Source: Streptomyces sp. NRRL F-5630 (lineage in GTDB: Bacteria > Actinomycetota > Actinomycetes > Streptomycetales > Streptomycetaceae). Taken from it: 64,000 bases of DNA. Where the stretch lies: contig NZ_JOGO01000011.1 of the NCBI RefSeq assembly GCF_000719475.1, positions 1 through 64,000 of the forward strand, read 5' to 3'. Below are positions 34,924 to 44,480 of the stretch, piece after piece. The position numbers and the translations under genes were made by a program. The notes below the pieces were generated by a model. That model had not been told where the DNA came from. It saw nothing but the letters and a program-made list of their open reading frames with translations, and did no database searches. Position 1 is the stretch's first letter, and each line of letters starts with the position of its first letter.

Positions 34924-36153
34924 TCAGCCCCGCCCACCTCCTTCCGCGACGAGCCCGTACGTCTGCCGCGCGATCTCCAGTTCCTCGTCGGTCGGCACGA
35001 CGGCGACGGTGACCGGCGTTCCCTCCGGCGAGATGACCCGCGCCCGCTTCTCGCGGATCGCGTTGCGCTCCGGGTCCACGGCGATCCCGAAGCCGCTCAG
35101 CCCCTCCACGGCAGCCGCGCGCACGGGCGCCGAGTTCTCGCCGACCCCGGCGGTGAAGGCGAGCGCGTCGACGCGGCCGAGGACGGCCGTGTACGCGCCG
35201 ATGTACTTGCGCAGGCGGTGGACGTACACGTCGAAGGCGAGCCGCGCGGTGCGGTCGCCCTCGTCCGCCCTGCGGGTGATCTCGCGCATGTCGTTGTCAC
35301 CGCACAGGCCGTACAGGCCGCTCTTCTTGTTCAGCAGCACGTCCACATCCTCGGCCGACATGCTCGCGTTCCGCATCAGGTGGAAGACCACTGCGGGGTC
35401 GATGTCCCCCGACCGGGTGCCCATCACGAGCCCTTCCAAGGGAGTCAGCCCCATCGAGGTGTCCACACTGCGGCCCCCGCGCACGGCGGCGGCCGAGGCC
35501 CCGTTGCCCAGGTGCAGGACGATCGTGTTCGTCTCCTCGTAGGGCCGCCCGAGCAGCTCGGCCGTCGCGCGCGAGACGTAGGCGTGCGAGGTGCCGTGCG
35601 CCCCGTAGCGGCGGACGCGGTGCGCCTCGGCGACGGCGGTGTCCAGCGCGTACCGCGAGGCAGCCTCGGGCATGTGCGCGTGGAAGGCGGTGTCGAAGAC
35701 GGCGACCTGCGGCAGCGAGTCGTTGAGGCGCCGCGCGGTACGGATGCCGGCGAGGCCCGCCGGGTTGTGGAGCGGGGCGACCGGGATGAGCCGCTCGATC
35801 TCGCGCTCCACGTGCCAGTCCACGAGCGTCGGCCCGTCGAAGAGCCGCCCGCCGTGCACGATGCGGTGCCCGACGGCGAGCAGCTCGGGCGAGTCGAGGC
35901 CGAGCCCGTCGCGCGACAGCTCGGCCGCGACCGCGTCGAGCGCCTCGTCGTGGTCGGCGACGCGGCCCTCGCGGGTGCGGGTCCGCGGCTCCGCGCCGGT
36001 CAGGAGGGTGTGCTCGACGCGCGAGGTGCGCTCCCCGATCCGCTCCACGAGACCGGTCGCGAGCCGCGACTCGTCCCGCATGTCGAGGAGCTGGTACTTG
36101 ACCGAGGAGGAGCCGGAGTTGAGGACGAGCACGCGAGTGGGTGAGGCGGACAC
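34924..36153 (-). CDS. ackA: Acetate kinase
   Basis: 409 residues from GTG 36153 with GGAAGG 5 nt upstream. Interconverts acetyl phosphate + ADP and acetate + ATP. Family landmarks: VLNSGSSSVKYQL at the start, GHRIVHGG, FDTAFHAHMP, YGAHGTSHAYVSR, LHLGNGAS, and FTAGVGENS. It lies 170 bp downstream of pta on the same strand, so the pta-ackA pair forms the acetate overflow and acetate activation pathway. Gene order pta-ackA-pyk is as in S. coelicolor from memory. Confidence 0.97.
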   Translation of the reverse strand: MSASPTRVLVLNSGSSSVKYQLLDMRDESRLATGLVERIGERTSRVEHTLLTGAEPRTRTREGRVADHDEALDAVAAELSRDGLGLDSPELLAVGHRIVHGGRLFDGPTLVDWHVEREIERLIPVAPLHNPAGLAGIRTARRLNDSLPQVAVFDTAFHAHMPEAASRYALDTAVAEAHRVRRYGAHGTSHAYVSRATAELLGRPYEETNTIVLHLGNGASAAAVRGGRSVDTSMGLTPLEGLVMGTRSGDIDPAVVFHLMRNASMSAEDVDVLLNKKSGLYGLCGDNDMREITRRADEGDRTARLAFDVYVHRLRKYIGAYTAVLGRVDALAFTAGVGENSAPVRAAAVEGLSGFGIAVDPERNAIREKRARVISPEGTPVTVAVVPTDEELEIARQTYGLVAEGGGRG

Positions 36154-36324
36154 GGGGGCCTTCCGTAGGGTCCGGTGGATGGGGAGCGGGCGGGGGAGTG
36201 GCGGGGCGGGCCGCGCGAGGGCGGTACGGGGTCGGCTGTACGGGTTCCCGCGAGCCGCCGCGCGAGACGTCCCGGGGGAGACTCGGGCGACGTCCAGCGG
36301 GAGGTCCCGTAAGACATACCGCTC

Positions 36325-38406
36325 TCAGGCGGACTCGGCCGTCTGCCCCGCCTGGATCGCCGTGATGGCGACCGTGTTCACGATGTCCTCGACGAGCGCG
36401 CCGCGCGAGAGGTCGTTGACGGGCTTGCGCAGGCCCTGGAGGACCGGGCCCACGGCGACCGCGCCCGCCGAGCGCTGCACGGCCTTGTACGTGTTGTTGC
36501 CCGTGTTCAGGTCCGGGAAGACCAGGACCGTCGCGCGCCCCGCCACGGGAGAGTCGGGCAGCTTCGTCGCGGCGACGGAGGGCTCGACGGCCGCGTCGTA
36601 CTGGATCGGGCCCTCGATGAGCAGATCGGGGCGCTCGGCCCGTACCAGCTCCGTCGCCCGCCGCACCTTGTCGACGTCCGCGCCCGAGCCCGAAGTGCCC
36701 GTCGAGTACGAGAGCATCGCGATACGGGGCTCGACGCCGAAGGCCGCGGCCGTCGCCGCCGACTGGATCGCGATGTCGGCGAGCTGCTCGGCGTCCGGGT
36801 CGGGGTTGACGGCGCAGTCCGCGTAGACGAGGACCTTGTCGGCCAGGCACATGAAGAAGGCCGAGGAGACGAGCTTGGCGTCCGGACGGGTCTTGATGAC
36901 CTCGAAGGCCGGGCGGATCGTCGCGGCCGTCGAGTGCACCGCGCCCGAGACCATGCCGTCGGCGAGCCCGGCCCGCACCATGAGCGTCCCGAAGTAGTTG
37001 ACGTCGGCGACGACGTCGTGCGCCAGCTCCTCCGTCACGCCCTTGTGCGCCCGCAGCCCCGCGTACTCGCGCGCGAAGCGGCCGCGCAGCTCCGAGTCGT
37101 GCGGGTCGAGCAGCTCGGCGCCCTCGACGTCCACGCCGAGGTCTGCGGCCTTCTTGCGGATGACCGCCGGGTCGCCGAGCAGGGTCAGCGCGCACACCGA
37201 GCGGCGCAGCAGGACGTCCGCCGCGCGCAGGACGCGCTCCTCGGTGCCCTCGGGGAGCACGACGCGACGCGGGTGCGCGCGGGCCTGCTCGATGAGCTTG
37301 TGCGCGAACATCATCGGCGTGACCCGGCCGCTGCCCGCGACGCGGATGCGGTCCAGGAGCGCAGGGCCGTTGACCCAGCGCTCGAAGAGGCCGAGCGCGG
37401 TCTCCGTCTTGCGCGGGGTCGCGGCGCCGAGCCGCCCTTCGAGGGTGAACAGCTCGGTGGCGGTCGGGAAGCTGTTGCCGGGCACCGAGACGAGCGGGGT
37501 GCCGGGGGCGAGCTGCCCGGCGAGTCGCAGTATGCCCTGGTCGGGGCGCTCGCCGAGGGTCAGCAGCACGCCCGCGATGCTCGGGGCCGACGCCGAGTGC
37601 GCGGCGAGCGCGCCCACGACGAGGTCGGAGCGGTCGCCCGGGGTCACGACGAGGCAGCCGGGCGTGAGGGCGTGCAGGAAGTTGGGCAGCGTCGCGCCGC
37701 CGAAGACGAAGTCGAGCGCGTCGCGCGAGAGACCCGCCTCGTCGCCCAGCAGGACCGTGCCACCGAGGGTGTGCGTGATCTGCGCGACGGTCGGCGCCGA
37801 GAGGCTCGGCTCGTCGGGCAGGACGTAGACGGGGACACCGACCCGGCCCGTGAGGCGTTCCTGCACGAGGTCGCGGTCGGCGGGCGCGACCCGGTTGACG
37901 ATCATCGCGAGGACGTCGCAGCCGCGGTCCGCGTAGGCGTGGTAGGCGTTGTGCGCCTCGGAGCGCACCGACTCGGCCGACTGCTCCTTGCCGCCCACGA
38001 CGGGCAGCACGAAGGCCCCGAACTCGTTGGCGAGCCGCGCGTTGAGGCCCAGCTCGTCGGGGAGCTGGGTCTGGGCGAAGTCCGTGCCGATCACGAGGAC
38101 CGCGTCGTACGCGGCGGCGAGGCGCTGGTAGTCCTCCACGAGCCGCGAGACGAGTTCGTCGAGGCCCTGCTCGGCCTGGAGCGCGTTCGCCCGCGCGTAG
38201 TGCATCCCGAAGACGGAGTCGGGCGGCTGGGAGAGCCGGTAGCGCTCGCGGAACAGCTCGTACATGCGGTCCGGGCCGTCGTGGACGAGCGGCCGGAACA
38301 CCGCCACCCGGTCCACCCTGCGGGTCAGCAGCTCCATGACCCCCAGCTCGACGACCTGCCGCCCGTCCCCCCGTGCGGTCCCGGTCACATAGACACTGCG
38401 CGCCAC
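36325..38406 (-). CDS. pta: Phosphate acetyltransferase (long form)
   Basis: 693 residues from GTG 38406. Makes acetyl phosphate from acetyl-CoA. It is the long Pta: an N-terminal P-loop-derived domain (about 1-210, starting VYVTGTARGDGRQVVELG), a DRTGG-type middle domain (about 215-330), and the catalytic PTA domain (about 365-690) with VVLPEGTEERVLRAADVLL, GMVSGAVHSTAATIRPA and FPDLNTGNNTYKAVQR. In long forms the N-terminal domains mediate allosteric control. It is divergent from pfkA. Confidence 0.96.
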   Translation of the reverse strand: MARSVYVTGTARGDGRQVVELGVMELLTRRVDRVAVFRPLVHDGPDRMYELFRERYRLSQPPDSVFGMHYARANALQAEQGLDELVSRLVEDYQRLAAAYDAVLVIGTDFAQTQLPDELGLNARLANEFGAFVLPVVGGKEQSAESVRSEAHNAYHAYADRGCDVLAMIVNRVAPADRDLVQERLTGRVGVPVYVLPDEPSLSAPTVAQITHTLGGTVLLGDEAGLSRDALDFVFGGATLPNFLHALTPGCLVVTPGDRSDLVVGALAAHSASAPSIAGVLLTLGERPDQGILRLAGQLAPGTPLVSVPGNSFPTATELFTLEGRLGAATPRKTETALGLFERWVNGPALLDRIRVAGSGRVTPMMFAHKLIEQARAHPRRVVLPEGTEERVLRAADVLLRRSVCALTLLGDPAVIRKKAADLGVDVEGAELLDPHDSELRGRFAREYAGLRAHKGVTEELAHDVVADVNYFGTLMVRAGLADGMVSGAVHSTAATIRPAFEVIKTRPDAKLVSSAFFMCLADKVLVYADCAVNPDPDAEQLADIAIQSAATAAAFGVEPRIAMLSYSTGTSGSGADVDKVRRATELVRAERPDLLIEGPIQYDAAVEPSVAATKLPDSPVAGRATVLVFPDLNTGNNTYKAVQRSAGAVAVGPVLQGLRKPVNDLSRGALVEDIVNTVAITAIQAGQTAESA

Positions 38407-38809
38407 CGGTATTTCTCCGTTTCCCTACTCATACGAATTCAGGCGCACTCATCAGAGCGTCCCGGAAACGTTCTCGACATCCCGCGCGAAGCGCCTGAGA
38501 ATGCCGGAAACTCATAGGACAAAAACACCTGATCTGCTGATCTCTCCCCTTGACACTACCCACAGCACTCGGTACGCCGCCTCCGCGGCCCTCCGCGCGT
38601 CCGTATTTCCGCGCGCCCCCTGCCGTTCTTCCGCTCCGGCGCCGGTAAACGCGCGCCCCCGGGACGGACGTATGTTCCGGGCTTTCCACGGGCGTGCGAG
38701 AATCGGCCCGAGTTCAGGGGGAACCCGCACCGTCCAGCCGCGTTCTTCGCGTCCTTCCCGTCCTCTCAACCCCCGCGCACCTCTAGTAAGCGAGCAGGAG
38801 AACAGCACG
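38407..38809. other. Divergent intergenic pta-pfkA, 403 bp
   Basis: It is relatively AT-rich near pta and probably contains both promoters. The best candidate for pfkA is listed at 38550. AGGAG at 38796-38800 is the pfkA ribosome site. No gene recognised. Confidence 0.5.
38550..38578 (+). promoter_or_regulatory. Candidate pfkA promoter
   Basis: A perfect -35 TTGACA (38550-38555), 17-bp spacer and weak -10 TACGCC (38573-38578). It implies a 5' leader of about 225 nt. Confidence 0.4.
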
Positions 38810-39835
38810 ATGCGCATCGGAATTCTCACCGCAGGCGGCGACTGCCCGGGCCTCAACGCAGTGATCCGGTCGGTCGTGCACCGCGCCGTCACGCACCACG
38901 GTGACGAGGTGATCGGGTTCGAGGACGGGTACAAGGGTTTGCTCGACCGGCGCTACCGCGAACTCGACCTCGACGGGGTGAGCGGCATCCTCGCCCGCGG
39001 CGGCACGGTCCTCGGTTCGGCCCGCCTGGAGCGCGGCCGGCTCGCCGAAGCCTGCGCCAACGCTCCCGAACTCGCCCGCGAACTCGGCATCGACGTCCTC
39101 ATCCCCATCGGCGGCGAGGGCACCCTGACCGCCGCGCGGATGCTCTCGGAGAGCGGGATGCCGGTCGTCGGCGTGCCGAAGACGATCGACAACGACATCT
39201 CCTCGACCGACCGCACCTTCGGCTTCGACACCGCCGTGGGCGTCGCGACGGAGGCCATCGACCGCCTCAAGACCACGGCCGAGTCCCACCAGCGGGTCAT
39301 GGTCGTCGAGGTCATGGGCCGCCACGCGGGCTGGATCGCGCTGGAGTCGGGCATGGCGGGCGGCGCGCACGGCATCTGCCTGCCCGAGCGGCCCTTCGAC
39401 CCGGCCGACCTCGTCAAGATGGTCGAGGAACGCTTCGCGCGCGGCAAGAAGTTCGCCGTCATCTGCGTCGCCGAGGGCGCGCACCCGGCGGCCGGGACGA
39501 TGGACTACGGCAAGGGCGAGATCGACCAGTTCGGCCACGAGCGCTTCCGGGGCATCGGCACGGCCCTCGCCTACGAGCTGGAGTCCCGCCTCGGCAAGGA
39601 GGCCCGCCCGGTCATCCTCGGCCACGTCCAGCGCGGCGGCACCCCGACCGCCTACGACCGCGTCCTCGCCACGCGCTTCGGCTGGTACGCCGTCGAGGCC
39701 GCCCACCGGGGCGACTTCGGCAACATGACGGCGCTGCGCGGCACGGATGTCGTGATGGTCCCGCTCGCGGAGGCGGTCACGGCGCTGAAGACGGTGCCGG
39801 CGGAGCGGATGGAAGAGGCGGAGTCGGTCTTCTAG
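38810..39835 (+). CDS. pfkA: 6-phosphofructokinase, ATP-dependent type
   Basis: 341 residues from ATG 38810, AGGAG 9 nt upstream. Phosphorylates fructose-6-phosphate. N-terminal GGDCPGLN at 9-16 and GGEGT at 101-105. G104 (not Asp) indicates ATP rather than pyrophosphate as donor; K124 in PKTIDND is of the pyrophosphate-like subgroup. This G104/K124 combination is known from S. coelicolor ATP-PFK. The equivalent is probably pfkA2 (SCO5426). It is transcribed away from pta, putting upper and lower glycolysis under a shared intergenic region. Confidence 0.96.
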   Translation: MRIGILTAGGDCPGLNAVIRSVVHRAVTHHGDEVIGFEDGYKGLLDRRYRELDLDGVSGILARGGTVLGSARLERGRLAEACANAPELARELGIDVLIPIGGEGTLTAARMLSESGMPVVGVPKTIDNDISSTDRTFGFDTAVGVATEAIDRLKTTAESHQRVMVVEVMGRHAGWIALESGMAGGAHGICLPERPFDPADLVKMVEERFARGKKFAVICVAEGAHPAAGTMDYGKGEIDQFGHERFRGIGTALAYELESRLGKEARPVILGHVQRGGTPTAYDRVLATRFGWYAVEAAHRGDFGNMTALRGTDVVMVPLAEAVTALKTVPAERMEEAESVF

Positions 39836-40026
39836 GCCGCCGGTGTCGCGGGCGGGGCCAAGGGGGCCACGGACGCCTGGCGCCGTGGGGCGGGGCCAAG
39901 GGGCCGGGCGCCGCGGGCACGGCCGCGCGTGTCCGCCCTCGGCCCTTCGTGCCGGCCGGTGGCCGCGCGGCCGGGGCCGGAACTAGGGTGGCGCCACCGC
40001 GGTTCCCCTGAGGAAGAGGTGATCGG

Positions 40027-40419
40027 ATGCGCGCGTTCCGTGCGGCCGTCGAGGCACGTGACATGGCGGCCGTCGAGGCCCTGCTCGCCGAGGACGTCGT
40101 GTTCACCAGTCCGGTCGTCCACAAGCCGTACCACGGCAAGGCGATCACCGGGGCGATCCTGCGCGGGGTGCTCCGCGTCTTCGAGGACTTCCGCTACGTG
40201 CGGGAGCTGGAAGAGGCGGACGGCGCCCATCACGCTCTCGTCTTCGCGACGCGGGTGGGCGACCGCGAGCTGACCGGCTGCGACTTCCTGCACGTGAACG
40301 AGGACGGCCTGATCGACGAGTTGACCGTCATGGTCCGCCCGCTCTCCGGCGCGCAGGCGCTCGCCGAGGCCATGGGGGCCCAGTTCGAGCGGATCACGCG
40401 CGAGGCCGCCTCCGCCTGA
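40027..40419 (+). CDS. NTF2-like / SnoaL-like small protein
   Basis: 130 residues from ATG 40027 with GGAAGAGG upstream. An alpha+beta cone fold of the NTF2 superfamily: VEARDMAAVEALLAEDVVF, then PYHGKAITGAI and CDFLHVNEDGLIDELTVMVRP. It may bind or transform a small molecule; no catalytic set is certain. Its stop is only 4 bp from the stop of the convergent response regulator, so the two transcripts must overlap. Confidence 0.84.
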   Translation: MRAFRAAVEARDMAAVEALLAEDVVFTSPVVHKPYHGKAITGAILRGVLRVFEDFRYVRELEEADGAHHALVFATRVGDRELTGCDFLHVNEDGLIDELTVMVRPLSGAQALAEAMGAQFERITREAASA

Positions 40420-40423
40420 GCCC

Positions 40424-41107
40424 TCAGCTCCGCGCCTCCCAGCGGTAGTGCAACTCCGGCCGCCCCACCTGCCCGTAGCGCGGGGCGCGGGTGGCCAGCC
40501 CCGCCGTGACGAGGTGTTCGAGGTAGCGGCGGGCCGTGATGCGGGAGAGACCCGCGAGAGTCGCCGTCGCCTGGGCGGTCAGGCCCTCCTCGCCCGCCGC
40601 GCGCAGGGCCTGCGTGACCCGGTCCAGGGTCGGGGCGCTCAGGCCCTTCGGGGGATCGGCGGGGCGCGGGGCGCGCAGCGCGGCGAGGGCGCGGTCCACG
40701 TCGTCCTGGCCCGCCGCCTCACCCGCCGCCGCCCTGAACTCCCCGTACCGGCTGAGCCGGTCGCGCAGCGTCGCGAAGGTGAAGGGCTTGAGCACGTACT
40801 GCACGACGCCGAGCGAGACCCCTTCGCGCACCACCGCGAGGTCCCGCGCGGAGGTGACCGCGATGACGTCGGCCCGGTGCCCCGCCGAGCGCAGCCCGCG
40901 CAGCAACTGGAGCCCGTGCCCGTCGGGGAGGTAGAGGTCGAGGAGCACGAGGTCGATCGGCGTGCGCTCCAGGGCGCGGCGCGCGGCCGCCGCCGAGTGG
41001 GCGACCGCAGCGACCGTGAAGCCCGGCACCCGCTCCACGTAGAGGCGGTGCGCGTCGGCGGCGACGGCCTCGTCCTCGACGACGAGGACGCGAACGGGCT
41101 CGCTCAT
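40424..41107 (-). CDS. CitB/DcuR-type response regulator
   Basis: 227 residues. Receiver domain with E11/D12 and phospho-acceptor D57 (LLDLYLPDGHG), then a C-terminal helix-turn-helix of the CitB/DpiA type (LTAQATATLAGLSRITARRYLEHL) rather than an OmpR or LuxR domain. It is coupled to the kinase gene by ATGA overlap. CitB-family regulators control uptake of citrate or C4-dicarboxylates, matching the divergent symporter gene at 42902. Confidence 0.92.
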   Translation of the reverse strand: MSEPVRVLVVEDEAVAADAHRLYVERVPGFTVAAVAHSAAAARRALERTPIDLVLLDLYLPDGHGLQLLRGLRSAGHRADVIAVTSARDLAVVREGVSLGVVQYVLKPFTFATLRDRLSRYGEFRAAAGEAAGQDDVDRALAALRAPRPADPPKGLSAPTLDRVTQALRAAGEEGLTAQATATLAGLSRITARRYLEHLVTAGLATRAPRYGQVGRPELHYRWEARS

Positions 41108-42723
41108 CGCGTGCCTCCGGCGGAGAGCGCGAGCGGCAGCCGGACGGTGAACTCGGCGCCCCCGTCCGCGCCGCGGCGTGCCGCCACGGTGCCGCCCGCG
41201 CGCCCGGCCGTCTGGCGGACGAGGGCGAGTCCGAGGCCGTGCGCCCCCGGTGCCGCGGCCTTCGTCGACCAGCCGTCGCGGAAGGCGTCCTCCAGGTGCG
41301 CGGGGTCGAGCCCAGGACCGTTGTCGGTGACGCGGAGCAGCAACTCGTCCCCCTCCGGGGTGCGTTCGGTGCGGGCGGTGACCGTGACCCGCGCGCCCGG
41401 GGTGCCCTGGGCGGCCTCCACCGCGTTGTCGACCAGGTTGCCGAGGATCGTCACGAGGTCGCGCGGCGGCAGGCTCGCGGGGAGCAGCCCGTCGTCGAGC
41501 CCGCTGTCCTCGCTCAGGACCAGCTCGACACCGTGCTCGTGCGCGTAGGCCGCCTTGCCCAGCAGCAGCGCGGCGAGCACCGGTTCGCCGACCGCGCCCG
41601 TCATGCGGTCCGTGAGCGCCTGCGCCAGTTCCAGTTCGGAGGTCGCGAACTCCACCGCCTCGGCGGGGCGCCCGAGTTCGACGAGCGAGACCACCGTGTG
41701 CAGCCGGTTCGCCGCCTCGTGCGCCTGCGCCCGCAACGCCTTGCCGAAGCTCCTCTCCGCGTCCAGCTCGCCCATCAGCGCCCGCAGTTCCGTGTGGTCC
41801 CGCAGGGTCACGACCGTCCCCGAGCGCTGCCCCCCGGACACCGGCGAGGTGTTGACGACCAGGACGCGCTCCTCGGTGAGGTGCACCTCGTCCACGCGCG
41901 GCTCCGAGGCGAGCAGTGCCCCGGTGAGCCCGCGCGGGAGCCCCAGCTCGGCGACGGGGCGCCCTACGTAGGCGCCGGGCGGCAGACCGAGCAGTTCGCG
42001 CGCCCCGTCGTTGAGCAGGGCCACGGCCCGGCGACCGTCGAGCATGAGCAGCCCTTCGCGCACGGCGTGCAGCGCGGCCTCGTGGTAGTCGTGCACGAGG
42101 GCGAGTTCGGTCGCGTTCATGCCGTGGGTGTGCCGGCGCAGCCGCCGGTTGATCACGTACGTGCCGGTCCCGCCGAGCAGCAGTGCCGCCGCCGCCATCA
42201 GGAGGAGCAGCAGCACCTGGTGGCGCAGGCGTTCGCTGATCGCCGCGACGTCTATCCCCGCGCTCACGAGCCCCGTGACGCGGTCGCCCTCCTTGACCGG
42301 TGTCACGACCCGCACCGAGACCCCGAGCGTGCCCCGGTACGTCTCCGAGAACGTCCGCCCGCGCAGCGCCTCGGCGCGATGCCCGAGGAAGCGCTCGCCT
42401 ATCCGGTCCGGCGTCGGGTGCGTGTAGCGGATGCCGTCGGGGGACATGATCGTCACGAAGGTGAGGTCGGCCTCGCGGCGGACGTTCTCGGCGTAGGGCT
42501 GGAGGGTGCCGGTCGGGTCGGGCGCGCTGATCGCCTCGCGCACGGTGGGCGCGGCGGCGATCGCCAGCGCGGCGGCGGTGACCTGGCGCTCGGCGGCGGT
42601 ACGCGCCTGGCGGCGGTCGCTCACGTACGTGAAGAGGGCGCAGCCCGCGACGACGAGTGCCACGAGGAGCACCTGCATCGCGAAGAGCTGGCCGGCCAGG
42701 CTCCGGGGACGGGGGAGACGCAT
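41104..42723 (-). CDS. CitA/DcuS-type sensor histidine kinase
   Basis: 539 residues from ATG 42723; a TTG 25 codons upstream is open but less likely. TM1 at about 13-35, an extracellular PAS-like domain (with YTHPTPDRIGERFLG, the CitA/DcuS ligand-pocket signature), TM2 at about 172-195, a cytoplasmic PAS (about 205-310), H335 in AQAHEAANRLHT, and an ATPase domain with NLVDNAVEA and DNGPGLD. No ribosome site is obvious. The ligand is probably a di- or tricarboxylate, given the DctA-type symporter next door. Confidence 0.92.
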   Translation of the reverse strand: MRLPRPRSLAGQLFAMQVLLVALVVAGCALFTYVSDRRQARTAAERQVTAAALAIAAAPTVREAISAPDPTGTLQPYAENVRREADLTFVTIMSPDGIRYTHPTPDRIGERFLGHRAEALRGRTFSETYRGTLGVSVRVVTPVKEGDRVTGLVSAGIDVAAISERLRHQVLLLLLMAAAALLLGGTGTYVINRRLRRHTHGMNATELALVHDYHEAALHAVREGLLMLDGRRAVALLNDGARELLGLPPGAYVGRPVAELGLPRGLTGALLASEPRVDEVHLTEERVLVVNTSPVSGGQRSGTVVTLRDHTELRALMGELDAERSFGKALRAQAHEAANRLHTVVSLVELGRPAEAVEFATSELELAQALTDRMTGAVGEPVLAALLLGKAAYAHEHGVELVLSEDSGLDDGLLPASLPPRDLVTILGNLVDNAVEAAQGTPGARVTVTARTERTPEGDELLLRVTDNGPGLDPAHLEDAFRDGWSTKAAAPGAHGLGLALVRQTAGRAGGTVAARRGADGGAEFTVRLPLALSAGGTR

Positions 42724-42901
42724 CGGGACAGTGTGCCCAAGAGGGACGCTTCCCGCAGCCTCCGGGGCTGGTCCGCGCGACCTTAATGAACGAAACAATG
42801 ACGCCGGTCACACTGTGCGGAATAGTCGCCGCAGCCCGGCGTGCGGAGCGAGCCGCAGTCTCCCCGCGCCGCCCAGACGATGACGTCCCCAGGAGGAACC
42901 C

Positions 42902-44302
42902 GTGTCAGCCACCGAGGCAGCAGCCCCCGAGCCCGAGGGACACGGGCCCGCGACCCCGCCGCCCGCCGCGCCGCGCCGGCGTGACAAGAGCCACTATCTC
43001 TACCTCGCCGTGATCGGCGCCGTGATCCTCGGGATCATCCTCGGCTTCGCCGCCCCCGGCGTCGCCGTCGAGCTGAAGCCGCTCGGTACCGGCTTCGTGA
43101 ACCTGATCAAGATGATGATCTCCCCGATCATCTTCTGCACGATCGTGCTCGGCATCGGTTCGGTGCGCAAAGCCGCGAAGGTCGGTGCCGTGGGCGGGCT
43201 CGCGCTCGGCTACTTCCTCGTGATGTCGACCGTGGCGCTCGCGATCGGCATCCTCGTCGGCAATCTCCTGGAGCCCGGCCAGGGCCTCCACCTGACCGAG
43301 TCGGTGCGGGAGGTGGGCGCCGCGCAGGCCCCGACGGCCCCCGAGTCGACGGTCGACTTCCTCCTCGGCATCATCCCGACGACGCTCGTCTCGGCCTTCA
43401 CGAGCGAGAAGGTCCTCCAGACGCTCCTGGTCGCCCTCCTCGTCGGCTTCGCGCTCCAGGCCCTGGGCAAGAGCGGCGAGCCGGTCCTGCGCGGCATCGG
43501 CCACATCCAGAAGCTCGTCTTCCGCGTCCTGTCCATGATCATGTGGGCGGCCCCGGTCGGTGCCTTCGGCGCGATGGCCGCCGTGGTCGGCGAGACGGGC
43601 GTCGACGCGCTCAAGTCGCTCGCGGTCATCATGATCGGCTTCTACGTGACGTGCCTGCTCTTCGTCGTGCTCGTCCTCGGCGCGCTGCTCCGGCTCTTCG
43701 CGCGCGTCAACATCCTGCTGCTCCTGAAGTACCTGGCCCGTGAGTTCCTGCTCATCCTGTCCACCTCCTCGTCCGAGTCCGCGCTGCCGCGCCTCATCGC
43801 GAAGATGGAGCACCTCGGCGTCTCGCGCCCGGTCGTCGGCATCACCGTCCCGACCGGCTACTCCTTCAACCTCGACGGCACCGCCATCTACCTCACGATG
43901 GCCTCGATCTTCGTCGCCGAGGCGATGGACGAGCCGCTCTCCGTCGGCCAGCAGATCTCGCTGCTCGTCTTCATGATCATCGCCTCGAAGGGCGCGGCGG
44001 GCGTCACGGGAGCGGGACTCGCGACGCTCGCGGGCGGCCTCCAGTCCCACCGCCCCGAACTCGTCGACGGCGTCGGCCTCATCGTCGGCATCGACCGCTT
44101 CATGAGCGAGGCGCGGGCCCTGACGAACTTCGCGGGCAACGCGGTGGCGACGGTGCTCATCGGGACGTGGACGAAGGAGATCGACAAGGAGCGCGTGGAC
44201 CAGGTCCTCGCCGGGAACCTGCCGTTCGACGAGAAGACACTGGTCGACGAGGCGGAACCGGAGACGGAGATGCCGGAGCCGAGGGAACCCGTCAAGGTCT
44301 GA
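42902..44302 (+). CDS. Dicarboxylate:cation symporter (DctA/GltP family)
   Basis: 466 residues from GTG 42902 with AGGAGGAACCC. Eight membrane helices plus two re-entrant loops are expected. Family motifs are clear: SSSESALPRLI (hairpin 1), GYSFNLDGTAIYLTMA and GAAGVTGAGLATLA (hairpin 2). The longer, Pro-rich N-terminus (25 residues) is cytoplasmic. Imports C4-dicarboxylates (DctA) or glutamate/aspartate (GltP); the CitA/CitB-type system divergently encoded favours C4-dicarboxylates. Confidence 0.94.
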   Translation: MSATEAAAPEPEGHGPATPPPAAPRRRDKSHYLYLAVIGAVILGIILGFAAPGVAVELKPLGTGFVNLIKMMISPIIFCTIVLGIGSVRKAAKVGAVGGLALGYFLVMSTVALAIGILVGNLLEPGQGLHLTESVREVGAAQAPTAPESTVDFLLGIIPTTLVSAFTSEKVLQTLLVALLVGFALQALGKSGEPVLRGIGHIQKLVFRVLSMIMWAAPVGAFGAMAAVVGETGVDALKSLAVIMIGFYVTCLLFVVLVLGALLRLFARVNILLLLKYLAREFLLILSTSSSESALPRLIAKMEHLGVSRPVVGITVPTGYSFNLDGTAIYLTMASIFVAEAMDEPLSVGQQISLLVFMIIASKGAAGVTGAGLATLAGGLQSHRPELVDGVGLIVGIDRFMSEARALTNFAGNAVATVLIGTWTKEIDKERVDQVLAGNLPFDEKTLVDEAEPETEMPEPREPVKV

Positions 44303-44342
44303 CCCCTCCCGGGGCTCCGCTCCTCGTCCTTCCCCCGGCCCG

Positions 44343-44379
44343 CGGCCGGAGGGGCCGCGTTTCCCGGCCCCTCCGGCCG
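44343..44379. terminator. Terminator after the symporter gene
   Basis: A 15-bp perfect stem (CGGCCGGAGGGGCCG with its complement) and 7-nt loop, 40 bp after the stop. Confidence 0.75.
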
Positions 44380-44480
44380 TCGCGCGTTCTCGGGCGGAGA
44401 GGGCGGTGGGTGCTTTCGCCGCCGCAGGGGTGACCATGGGGGTGCACGGTGCCCGCCGCCCGCGAGGAGGACGTACGACG

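Noticed and set aside
36934..38517. Long plus-strand frame opposite pta
   Set aside because: Composition artefact opposite a fully recognisable Pta; no start signal.
39850..39906. Repeat GGGCGGGGCCAAGGGG twice after pfkA as a mobile element end
   Set aside because: Only a short direct repeat; no transposase, inverted ends or target duplication nearby.
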